Assembly: GCF_010974945.1 (NCBI RefSeq)
Contig: NZ_JAAIVB010000084.1
Span: 1-64,000, forward strand
Source: Noviherbaspirillum galbum
Lineage (GTDB): Bacteria > Pseudomonadota > Gammaproteobacteria > Burkholderiales > Burkholderiaceae_D
Length of the DNA stretch: 64,000 bases
Direction: 5' to 3'
The notes under the pieces are model-generated. The model saw nothing but the letters and a program-made list of their open reading frames with translations, made no database searches and was not told where the DNA came from. A program made the position numbers and the translations under genes. Of this stretch, positions 8,327 to 16,111 are shown piece after piece (position 1 is the stretch's first letter; each line of letters opens with the position of its first letter).

Positions 8327-9957
8327 GCCCGGACGAGCCACGCGCGAAGGAAGGGCGGGCGCCGGACATATTCACGCCGGGCGGCTGGATGCCGATGCGC
8401 TCCCATGCCGGCGATGACGCGGTGGATTTCGCTATCGTCGGCGCGGGCGCGGGCGGCGCGACGCTGGCATGCAAGCTCGCCGAGGCCGGCTTTTCGGTCG
8501 TGGTGTTCGACGCCGGCCCGTTCTGGCGTCCGCTCGACGACTTCGCCTCCGACGAACTCGAACAGCAAAAGCTCTACTGGACGGATGAACGCGTCATCGC
8601 CGGCGACGATCCGATCGCGCTCGGCGGCAACAATTCCGGGCGCGGGGTCGGCGGCTCCACCGTCCATTTCAGCATGGTATCGCTGCGCTTCCGTCCGGAA
8701 TGGCTCCGCAGCCGCAGCGTGCTCGGCTATGGCTTTGACTGGCCCATCGATTACGACGACCTTGCGCCCTACTACGACGAGGTTGAAGAGGCGCTGAAGA
8801 TCGCGGGACCGGTACGCTATCCCTGGGGACCGCCGCGAAAGCGCTATCCCTACCGCGAGCATGAACTCAATGCCGCCGGCCTGGTGCTGGCGCGCGGCGC
8901 GGAGAGGCTCGGCCTGCCCTGGGCCGCGGTGCCGCTGGCGACGGTCTCGGCGCCGCGCGGCAAGTCGCCTCCGTGCGTCTACCGCGGCTTCTGCAACTTC
9001 GGCTGCTCCACCAATGCCAAGCAGAGCGCGCTGGTGGTCTGGATACCGCGCGCCATCCGGGCGGGCGCCGAAATACGGGACATGGCCATGGCCGGCCGCA
9101 TCGAGCTTGGCGCCGCGGGCAGGGTGACCGGCGTGCATTACCATCGCGAAGGGCAGTGGCGCTTCCAGCGTGCCCGCAACGTGGTGGTGGCGGGCTATGC
9201 CATCGAGACGCCGCGCCTGCTGCTGAACTCCGCCTGTTCCCGCTTTCCGCATGGCCTGGCCAACGGCTCCGGCCTGGTCGGCACGCATCTCACCACGCAC
9301 TCCGGGCCCGGGGTCTGGGCCCGCTTCGACGAGGAGATCCGCTGGTACAAGGGTCCGCCCAACATGGTGCTGACCGAACACTGGAATTACGTCGACGAGG
9401 GCAAGGATTACCACGGCGGCTTCGCCTTCATGAGCCAGGGGCCGCTGCCGCGCGCCTGGGCGCAGATCGTTTCCACCTCGCGCAAGCTGTGGGGAGAAGC
9501 GCTGCGGCGCGAGATGGTGGCCTACAACCACATGGCCGGCGCGGTCGCGGTCGGCGAGACCGAGCCGCGCCCGGAAAACCGGGTGGAAGTCATCGACGAA
9601 AAGGACCAGTACGGCTTGCCGATTCCGCGTGTCGTGTTCTCGTACTCGGACAACGACCGGCGGCTGCAGCGCCATGCCACGCGCGTCATGGGCGAACTGA
9701 TGGATGCCGCCGGCGGACGGGACCCCTGGACCAGCCAGGACACCAGCCACATCCTCGGCACCTGCCGCATGGGTAGCGACCCGGAGTCGAGCGTGGTGAA
9801 TGCCGACGGCCGCAGCTGGGATGTTCCCAACCTCTGGATCTGCGACGGTTCGCTGTTCCCGACCTGCGGCGGCGTCAATCCTTCGCTGACCATCCAGGCG
9901 CTGGCCTGCCGCATCGGCGACCGCATCGCCGAGCTGGCCAGCCGCAACGAGCTTTGA
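8323..9957 (+). CDS. GMC family FAD-dependent oxidoreductase (dehydrogenase large subunit)
   Basis: The start ATG at 8323 overlaps the previous stop, giving 544 residues. The FAD-binding Rossmann motif is VGAGAGGATLA near residue 39. The family features GGNNSGRGVGGST, the cysteine pattern GFCNFGCSTNAK, HILGTCRMG and the C-terminal CDGSLFPTCGGVNPSLT are all present. This is the gluconate 2-dehydrogenase/sorbitol dehydrogenase-like branch, which oxidises sugar or polyol hydroxyls and passes electrons to a membrane partner. Coupling to the small subunit upstream fits that. The substrate cannot be read from sequence. No signal peptide is seen. Confidence 0.9.
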   Translation: MSPDEPRAKEGRAPDIFTPGGWMPMRSHAGDDAVDFAIVGAGAGGATLACKLAEAGFSVVVFDAGPFWRPLDDFASDELEQQKLYWTDERVIAGDDPIALGGNNSGRGVGGSTVHFSMVSLRFRPEWLRSRSVLGYGFDWPIDYDDLAPYYDEVEEALKIAGPVRYPWGPPRKRYPYREHELNAAGLVLARGAERLGLPWAAVPLATVSAPRGKSPPCVYRGFCNFGCSTNAKQSALVVWIPRAIRAGAEIRDMAMAGRIELGAAGRVTGVHYHREGQWRFQRARNVVVAGYAIETPRLLLNSACSRFPHGLANGSGLVGTHLTTHSGPGVWARFDEEIRWYKGPPNMVLTEHWNYVDEGKDYHGGFAFMSQGPLPRAWAQIVSTSRKLWGEALRREMVAYNHMAGAVAVGETEPRPENRVEVIDEKDQYGLPIPRVVFSYSDNDRRLQRHATRVMGELMDAAGGRDPWTSQDTSHILGTCRMGSDPESSVVNADGRSWDVPNLWICDGSLFPTCGGVNPSLTIQALACRIGDRIAELASRNEL

Positions 9958-9974
9958 ACGATGGAGCGCCGCTC

Positions 9975-11123
9975 ATGAAACCCGTCACCAGCATCTTCGA
10001 CCTCGAAAACCTTGCCCGCGAACGCCTGCCGGCGGTGATCTTCGACTACGTCCATGGCGGGGCCGAACAGGAAATCACGGTGCAGCGCAACCTCGACGAC
10101 ATGAAGGCCCTCGCGCTGCGGCAGCACGACCTGCGCGACGTCTCGGAACGCACCCTTGCCGTGACCATGGCCGGGGACGCGGCACGGATTCCGCTGGCCA
10201 TCGCGCCGACCGGACTGGCCGGCCTGACCTGGGCCAACGGCGAGTGCGAGGAAGCGAAGGCGGCGGCCGACTTCGGCGTGCCCTATTGCCTGTCCACCAT
10301 GTCGATCTGCACGATAGAAGACGTGGCGGCGGCCACCGGCAAGCCGTTCTGGTTCCAGCTCTACCTGATGAAGCAGCGCGAGGTGAACGAAAGCCTCATC
10401 CGGCGCGCCCGCGATGCCGGCTGCTCGGCGCTGGTGCTGACCCTCGACCTGCATGTGCAGGGCAAGCGCTGGGCCGACGCGAAGAACGGCCTGTCGATCC
10501 CGCCGAGGCTGACGCTGTCCAACGGCATGGACATCGTGAAGCATCCGCGCTGGCTGCTCGGCATGGCGCGCAGCAAGCGCCGCACCTTCGGCAACCTGGA
10601 GGGCGAGGTGAAGAAGGCAAGGAACGTCTCCGCGCTGTCGGAATGGGTGGAGTCGCAATTCGACCCGTCGTTCGACCTCGATACCGTCAAGTGGGTGCGC
10701 AAGCTGTGGGACCGCAAGCTCATCCTGAAAGGCATCATGCATCCCGATGATGCCAGGCTCGCGCTCGACGTCGGCGCCGATGCCATCATCGTTTCCAACC
10801 ACGGCGGCCGCCAGCTTGACGGCGCGCCGTCGTCCATTTCGGTGCTGCCCGGCATCGCCGATGCGGTGGGCGGGCGCATCGAGGTTTTCTTCGACGGCGG
10901 CATCCGTACCGGCGCCGACATCATCAAGGCCCTCGGGCGCGGCGCGCGTGCCTGCCTGAGCGGCCGCGCCTGCCTGTACGGACTCGCGGCGAACGGCCGC
11001 GAGGGCGTGGCCTGCGCCCTTAAGTTGCTCGAAGAAGAACTCAACGATTGCATGGCGCTGACCGGGATTACCGACCTGGGGCAGGTCGAGCCCGGGGTGG
11101 TGACGGCGCAGCCGAGTCTGTGA
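9975..11123 (+). CDS. FMN-dependent alpha-hydroxyacid dehydrogenase/oxidase
   Basis: The family contains lactate dehydrogenase LldD, glycolate oxidase and mandelate dehydrogenase, which convert 2-hydroxy acids to 2-keto acids. The 382-residue protein shows the active-site signature SNHGGRQLDGAPSS (catalytic histidine near residue 276) and the phosphate-binding FFDGGIRTG. I chose the ATG at 9975 because GGAG lies 8 bases upstream; a TTG at 9954 inside the GMC stop region is an alternative. It closes the redox operon and is followed by a terminator at 11154. The substrate is unknown; products could feed the TPP enzyme of the same operon. Confidence 0.88.
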   Translation: MKPVTSIFDLENLARERLPAVIFDYVHGGAEQEITVQRNLDDMKALALRQHDLRDVSERTLAVTMAGDAARIPLAIAPTGLAGLTWANGECEEAKAAADFGVPYCLSTMSICTIEDVAAATGKPFWFQLYLMKQREVNESLIRRARDAGCSALVLTLDLHVQGKRWADAKNGLSIPPRLTLSNGMDIVKHPRWLLGMARSKRRTFGNLEGEVKKARNVSALSEWVESQFDPSFDLDTVKWVRKLWDRKLILKGIMHPDDARLALDVGADAIIVSNHGGRQLDGAPSSISVLPGIADAVGGRIEVFFDGGIRTGADIIKALGRGARACLSGRACLYGLAANGREGVACALKLLEEELNDCMALTGITDLGQVEPGVVTAQPSL

Positions 11124-11153
11124 GATGACGTTGGCCTGATGCCGGGAAACTGG

Positions 11154-11175
11154 ATTGAGAACCCTCAATTTTTAA
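11154..11175 (+). terminator. Rho-independent terminator after the redox operon
   Basis: ATTGAG (11154-11159) pairs perfectly with CTCAAT (11164-11169) across a 4-base loop, followed by a short T-run. The T-run merges with the TTAAC dyad of the next gene's upstream region. Confidence 0.6.
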
Positions 11176-11186
11176 CTATTGGTTAA
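11172..11186. promoter_or_regulatory. TTAAC-n5-GTTAA dyad, shared with the region before 39174
   Basis: TTAACTATTGGTTAA is a perfect 5-bp inverted repeat 60 bases before the lipoprotein ATG. A near copy (TTAACCGTTGGTTAG) with the same flanks (TTT before, AACTT after) lies at 39067-39081, upstream of the secreted carboxylesterase. This suggests a common operator or promoter element, but no matching regulator is identified. Confidence 0.35.
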
Positions 11187-11245
11187 GAACTTCGACCGCA
11201 ATCCGCCCGTCTAGCCTTGGCCCCCTTCTCCTTAGAGGTTGCGCC

Positions 11246-12955
11246 ATGAAGACCCTGATCGCCGTCATCATGCTGGTCATTGCGCTCGTCGGTTGCGGAG
11301 GTGGGGCCGATTCCAGTGTGGCAGGATCCGGCGGGGGCACCTCCCCGGCCAGCCCCGCCGCCGCGGCAAGTACCCTGATGCCTACCGTGTGGCTGGCGGA
11401 CGGAACGCCAACGACGTCGTGCGCGCTGGAACCCCTCTGCTCCGGCGTTCTTCCGGTTGCGGGAAAGCGCAACGATTACCGCATCACCCGCAATCTCGAC
11501 CTGTTCATCCTCACCGATGCCAGCGGCAATTCGCAGGTCCTCTCTCCGTTCATCCACGCCTTGCGTTTCCAGGATGCCATGGTTTCCCTGCAAACCAACG
11601 ACATCGCGGCGCAAGCCTACCGGCTTTATCAGGCGGCATTCAATCGCAAACCGGACCTGCCCGGCCTGGGATTCTGGATCGACCTCATGTCGCATGGAAT
11701 GAGCCTGCTCGACGTGGCCAACGCCTTTTATCACTCGCCGGAATTCATCTCGATCTATGGCGCCAATCCTTCCAATGCGGCCTTCGTCAATGCCTTGTAC
11801 CGCAATGCGCTGCAGCGTCCCGCCGAGCCGGCGGGATTCAACTATTGGGTGGGGCTGCTCGACGGCCGCGTGCTGACCCCGGCCGCCGTCCTGGTGCAGT
11901 TCAGCGAAAGCCTGGAAAACCAGGCGCGGGTGCTCAACGACATCCAGTTCGGCATCACCTACATTCCACCCAGCATGATTCCGCCGCCGCCAGGCACCTT
12001 CCTGGCCAAGGTCTCCATTGCACGGCCTGAAGGCTGGCCCATCTCCGGTGTCGTCCACCTGGAGGTCAAGGGTTCCGCAATGTCCAACGTCGAGCTGCTG
12101 CCGGCCACCGGCTATGCGCCGCGCTACGGAGTCTTTGCCGTGTCGCCCGACGGCACGGTGGCGTCGCTCGACTTTGATACGCGGTTCCTCCCGAATGGAC
12201 CGATTGCCTTGCGCATCAGCGCATTCAGCCGCCCGCCCGGGGACCCTGCCGCAATCGAGATCATTGCCATGCCGACCCGGACATGGACGATCCAGAATAC
12301 GCCCGATCCCGCTCCTGCCGTCTTCCAGGCAAGCCTGGCGAACGCGCCGCAGGATGGCGCGATCCTGAGCGGGGTGGTGCGGATGGAGGTACGCGGCAAT
12401 GCCATGGAAAACGTGGAGCTGCTGCCTGCCAGCGGCTATACCCCGCGCCTGGGCGTCTTCCAGGTTTCCCCGGACAAGACCTATGCCTGGCTCGATTTCA
12501 ACACCGCCAACCTGCCCGACGGCCTGCTGACCGCGCGCATCAGTGCCTTCAATGTGCCCGGCGGCGCGCCGAACGCCATCGAATCGGTCGTAATGCCGGC
12601 AAGGACGTGGCAGCTGCGAAACGGCACCGGGGGAACCGGCCCGGGAATCGGATTCAGTGCCGTGGTCACGGCGGCGCCCCAGGACAATGCCCCCGTGCGC
12701 GGCATCGTCCGGCTCGAGGTACGCGGCACGGGCATGGAGAACGTGGAGCTGCTGCCGGCGGGCAGCTATGCGCCGCGGCTGGGCGTGTTCAACATCTCGG
12801 CGGACAAGACCTATGCCTGGATGGATTTCAATGCGGCGGCACTGCCTTCCGGTCCGATCGACGTGCGCATCAGCGCGTTCAACCGGCCCGCCGGTCAGCC
12901 TGGCGCCACAGAAATCGTGGCCATGCCGTCGCGGCGCTGGCTGCTGAATCAATAG
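11246..12955 (+). CDS. Lipoprotein with DUF4214-like domain and three Ig-like repeats
   Basis: The 569-residue protein starts with a lipoprotein signal ending LVGC, then a Gly/Ser/Ala linker. Residues of about 115-215 form a DUF4214-like helical domain, with AYRLYQAAFNRKPD and LYRNALQRPAEP as its two typical halves. This domain occurs in S-layer-type and other secreted proteins. Three tandem modules of about 105 residues follow. Each has LEV(K/R)G..M.NVELLPA, then PR.GVF, then (L/M)DF, and finally (I/V)(R)ISAF ending MP.R.W. They look like beta-sandwich repeats. An outer-membrane or surface role is likely. It stands alone between two terminator-like regions, with the TTAAC dyad upstream. Confidence 0.75.
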   Translation: MKTLIAVIMLVIALVGCGGGADSSVAGSGGGTSPASPAAAASTLMPTVWLADGTPTTSCALEPLCSGVLPVAGKRNDYRITRNLDLFILTDASGNSQVLSPFIHALRFQDAMVSLQTNDIAAQAYRLYQAAFNRKPDLPGLGFWIDLMSHGMSLLDVANAFYHSPEFISIYGANPSNAAFVNALYRNALQRPAEPAGFNYWVGLLDGRVLTPAAVLVQFSESLENQARVLNDIQFGITYIPPSMIPPPPGTFLAKVSIARPEGWPISGVVHLEVKGSAMSNVELLPATGYAPRYGVFAVSPDGTVASLDFDTRFLPNGPIALRISAFSRPPGDPAAIEIIAMPTRTWTIQNTPDPAPAVFQASLANAPQDGAILSGVVRMEVRGNAMENVELLPASGYTPRLGVFQVSPDKTYAWLDFNTANLPDGLLTARISAFNVPGGAPNAIESVVMPARTWQLRNGTGGTGPGIGFSAVVTAAPQDNAPVRGIVRLEVRGTGMENVELLPAGSYAPRLGVFNISADKTYAWMDFNAAALPSGPIDVRISAFNRPAGQPGATEIVAMPSRRWLLNQ

Positions 12956-13037
12956 CCGACGGTTCGGTCCCGGGCGCCTTCGTGATTTTTCCTCTTTCTC
13001 GTCGGCCCTCCTTCATTGACTGAACTCTCGCCGTGCA

Positions 13038-13100
13038 AAGCTCCCTCCCTTTCAAGGGGAGGGCTGGGGTGGGGATGGGGTTCGGTCGCAATCAAAGAAC
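13038..13100. repeat. 63-bp dispersed repeat, copy 1
   Basis: The segment beginning AAGCTCCCTCCCTTTCAAGG and ending CAAAGAAC recurs at 25446-25508 with about three differences. Its core holds an inverted repeat (CTCCCT..TTTCAAG..AGGG) and a run rich in GGGGTGGGGATGGGG. Both copies are intergenic and lie just after a gene end. This type of element is common between genes in Burkholderiales genomes. Confidence 0.7.
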
Positions 13101-13128
13101 AGTCTTAGTTCGCTGGCTTCCACCAGCC

Positions 13129-13156
13129 GTCAGCTTTTTGTCAGCTTCCTGTCAAG
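13129..13156 (+). promoter_or_regulatory. Three 11-bp direct repeats (GTCAGC type), likely response-regulator site
   Basis: GTCAGC, GTCAGC and GTCAAG start at 13129, 13140 and 13151, exactly 11 bp apart, 53 bases before the first gene of the metal-efflux operon. The geometry is that of PhoB/OmpR-family sites. The obvious candidate to bind it is the response regulator encoded at the end of the same operon (19276-19944). Confidence 0.5.
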
Positions 13157-13208
13157 GTAGAGACAGCCCCGCCCACTAGACTCCCGGAGGTTTGAACGGG
13201 AGAAAAGC

Positions 13209-13607
13209 ATGAACCAGGATCGGGCCGGCGGCGCGAAAAGACATGGTGTACTGCGAGGCCTGGTTCCGATGCTTGCCTGTGTCGTGGTCGCTTGCGGCAC
13301 GACGGCTTGCTCCGGACTCCATGAGACCTTCATCGCCAACAAGCCTTACACGACGACCGCCGCGGTCGAGGGCGACTATGTCGCACCCGGGCAGGAAGAC
13401 ACCATTCCCGCCTGCATCCGGGCCATTCCCGCGCAGGAGAGATCCGCGAAGCGCTTCCTGAGGCTTTCCATCTTCTCGCTGAGGAACCGCAAATTCAAGT
13501 TTGCGGAGGTGCCGGCGGACAGTCCCCTTCAGCACGGCGACATCGTCAGGATAGAGGCGCACGATTGTTCGGCGGGCGAGTTGTCCGTCATCCAGGGCCG
13601 GCTCTGA
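13209..13607 (+). CDS. Small hypothetical lipoprotein at head of efflux operon
   Basis: The 132-residue protein begins with a basic n-region and a hydrophobic stretch (VLRGLVPMLACVVVACG) and has a lipobox-like TTAC near residue 34. The mature part is short and has two further cysteines (in IPACI and HDCSA). I recognise no domain. It is the first gene behind the 11-bp direct repeats and lies 12 bases before the TolC-like gene. It may therefore be an accessory periplasmic component of the metal exporter. Functional evidence is positional only. Confidence 0.6.
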   Translation: MNQDRAGGAKRHGVLRGLVPMLACVVVACGTTACSGLHETFIANKPYTTTAAVEGDYVAPGQEDTIPACIRAIPAQERSAKRFLRLSIFSLRNRKFKFAEVPADSPLQHGDIVRIEAHDCSAGELSVIQGRL

Positions 13608-13619
13608 GCGTGCCTGAAC

Positions 13620-14945
13620 ATGAGCCTGACGTTCTTCATGCGCCTGCACAAGCGCCCACCCTTCACGTGCCTCCTGCTTTGCGCCGTCATGCTGTTGTGC
13701 CAGCCGGGGACGGCAGCGGAACCGGCAAACCAGCGGACGCGCCCGATCACCCTTGCACAGTCCATCGCGCTGGCGCTGCAGCAGAACCATGACGTGCGCC
13801 TGGCGCTGGCGGCGTCCCGCGCCGCGCAAGCCAACCTGGACACCGCGAACACCGCGCCCAACCCGACCCTGACGGTGCAGTCGGCGGGCATCAATCCGCA
13901 ACTCGGCATCGGCCCGGGCAGCCTGCGCGACAAGACCGTCGATACCAGCATCCGCATCGACCAGTTGATCGAGCGCGGAGGCAAGCGGGCGCTGCGCACC
14001 GAGAACGCGTCGCACTTGCAGCGGGCCGCGGACATTGATATCCAGGATGCGCGCCGGCAGCTGGCGATCTCGGTGTCGCAGGCCTACTACGACCTGCTCG
14101 CGGCGCAAGCGCGGCTGGGCATCCTGGAAGACAACCAGAACCTGTTCGACAAGTCGCTGGCCGCGGCCCGCCTGCGCAAGCGCGCCGGCGACCTTGCGGG
14201 AGCCGACCTCGACCGTCTCCTGGCGGATGCGCTGCGGGCCGCCAATGACCGGCGCCAGGCACAGGCCGACGCGATGCGTGCCAGCCTCGCGCTCGCCAGG
14301 CTGCTCGGCATGCCTGCCGGCGACGGCATGCTGCAGGCAACGGATGAGTGGCCGGCACCCATCGAACCGCAAATGCCGGCGCAACTCGAGGCCAGCCTCG
14401 CGGCGCGCCCCGACGTGCGCGCCGCGCAGGCGCGCGTGGATGCTGCCGAGGCGGCACGCAAGCTTGCCCTCGCGTCCCGCACCCGCGACGTCACGGTCGG
14501 CGTTCAATACGACCACTACCCTTCAAGCAATGCCAATACCCAGGGCGGCGGCAACAGCTGGGCGGTGGGCGTGCAGATCCCCCTGTTCGTGCGCAACCAT
14601 TTCGAAGGCGAGATCCGGGCTGCCGACGCCGCGCTGGAGAGCGCCCGCCTCACCCATGAAAAGATCCTCGCCGCTGCACGCAACGAAGCATTGGGCGCAT
14701 GGCAGGACGTCGGCGCGGCCGGCGACAAGATCCGGCGCATCGATGCCGACCTGCTCGCGGCAGCGCGCCGCGCTTCGGACGCCGCCGAATTCGCGTTCAA
14801 GAACGGCGCCATCCCGGTGATGGACCTGCTGGACGCGCAACGCACTTACCGAAGCATCCAGCTCGACGCCATCAACGCGCGCGCCGACCATGCGAAGGCG
14901 CTGGCTGCCTGGAATGCCCTGATTTCGCCGGAAGACAAACCATGA
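13620..14945 (+). CDS. Outer-membrane efflux protein, TolC/CzcC family
   Basis: The 441-residue protein has a signal region (residues 1-35) and the two TolC-type repeats of long helices, with typical ITLAQSIALALQQNHDVRLA at the start of the first. The second repeat ends with the motif GAIPVMDLLDAQRTY. It forms the outer-membrane channel of a three-part metal exporter with the two following genes. Its TGA stop overlaps the ATG of the adaptor gene. An upstream in-frame start is unlikely because the preceding gene ends 12 bases earlier. Confidence 0.9.
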   Translation: MSLTFFMRLHKRPPFTCLLLCAVMLLCQPGTAAEPANQRTRPITLAQSIALALQQNHDVRLALAASRAAQANLDTANTAPNPTLTVQSAGINPQLGIGPGSLRDKTVDTSIRIDQLIERGGKRALRTENASHLQRAADIDIQDARRQLAISVSQAYYDLLAAQARLGILEDNQNLFDKSLAAARLRKRAGDLAGADLDRLLADALRAANDRRQAQADAMRASLALARLLGMPAGDGMLQATDEWPAPIEPQMPAQLEASLAARPDVRAAQARVDAAEAARKLALASRTRDVTVGVQYDHYPSSNANTQGGGNSWAVGVQIPLFVRNHFEGEIRAADAALESARLTHEKILAAARNEALGAWQDVGAAGDKIRRIDADLLAAARRASDAAEFAFKNGAIPVMDLLDAQRTYRSIQLDAINARADHAKALAAWNALISPEDKP

Positions 14946-16111
14946 AGTTCGCACCAAGATACTTGCTCGTCGCCGGCCTGGCGCTGGCCGCGGCCGCCCT
15001 TGCCGCTTATGAAATGCGGGAGGCGTCGGGCCCCGCCGCCAAGGCCGAGGTCACGACGACCCGCGGCGACGCGGCGCGCGAACCGGGCACGGTGCGTTAT
15101 GCAGCCAATGCGCCGCAACTGTCCTTCCTGAGCGTCGTCCCGGCGGCGGAAGCGCCGATTCCCGTTGTGGAGCCGGTGAATGGCAAGGTCAGCTACGACG
15201 AGAACCGGACGGCGCGGATCAGCTCCGCCGTGGCGGGCCGCGTGGTGCGCATCCGCGCCGAGACCGGCGACCGCATGGCCGCGGGCGACGTGCTGCTGGA
15301 AATCGATGCCCCCGACTATGCCGCCGCGGATGCCGACTTCCAGAAGGCGCGGGCGGATGAAGTGCGCAAGAAGCTGGCCTACGAACGCGCCCATTCGCTG
15401 TACGAGCACGAGGTCATCGCGCGCAAGGATGTCGAATCCGCCGATGCCGACTACCGCCAGGCAGAAGCCGAATCGCGGCGCGCCAGCCTGCGCCTGCGCA
15501 ACCTCCACGGCGCCGGCAAGCCCGATGCCAGCGGACGGCTCCTGCTGCGGTCCCCGATCGCGGGCATCGTCGCGGATCGCCAGGTGAATCCCGGGCTGGA
15601 AGTGCGGCCTGACTTGCCGAATCCGCTCTACGTGATCACTGACCCGTCACGGCTCTGGGTGCTTGCCGACGTGCCCGAGCGCAGCCTCGCGCACGTCCAC
15701 GCCGGCCAGGGGGTTAGCATCGAAACGGACGCTTACCCCGGGCGCCGCTTCGAGGCGACCGTCGACAGGCTGGGCCTCAGCCTCGATCCGGCGACCCGGC
15801 GCATGCAGGTCCGCTGCAGCGTCGCCAATCCCGAAGGCTTGCTGAAGCCGGAAATGTTCGCGCGGGTCGTGTTCCTCGGGGACGGCGGCAAGAAAGGCTT
15901 GCGCGTGCCCAATACCGCGCTGGTCGCGGAGGGCATCCACAGCTTCGTGTTCATCGAGACCGCCCCTGGCGTCTTCCAGAAGCGCAAGGTGCATCTCGCG
16001 GTCAGGGGCAGCGAAAACAGCTTCATCGACGAGGGCCTGGCCAAGAGCGAACGCGTCGTGACGGAAGGCGCCCTGCTGCTCAATGCCGAGGCGGACGTCC
16101 ATGCTCAATAA
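14942..16111 (+). CDS. RND efflux periplasmic adaptor, CzcB/CusB family
   Basis: The start ATG at 14942 overlaps the previous stop (ATGA), giving 389 residues. An N-terminal membrane segment (residues 6-22) is followed by barrel-sandwich and alpha-hairpin domains. These show VAGRVVRIRAETGDRMAAGD and the matching lipoyl half SPIAGIVADRQVNPGLEV, and then beta-barrel and membrane-proximal domains. No long His- or Met-rich N-terminal metal-binding tail is present. It links the channel to the pump encoded next, whose start lies 11 bases inside this gene. Confidence 0.9.
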   Translation: MKFAPRYLLVAGLALAAAALAAYEMREASGPAAKAEVTTTRGDAAREPGTVRYAANAPQLSFLSVVPAAEAPIPVVEPVNGKVSYDENRTARISSAVAGRVVRIRAETGDRMAAGDVLLEIDAPDYAAADADFQKARADEVRKKLAYERAHSLYEHEVIARKDVESADADYRQAEAESRRASLRLRNLHGAGKPDASGRLLLRSPIAGIVADRQVNPGLEVRPDLPNPLYVITDPSRLWVLADVPERSLAHVHAGQGVSIETDAYPGRRFEATVDRLGLSLDPATRRMQVRCSVANPEGLLKPEMFARVVFLGDGGKKGLRVPNTALVAEGIHSFVFIETAPGVFQKRKVHLAVRGSENSFIDEGLAKSERVVTEGALLLNAEADVHAQ

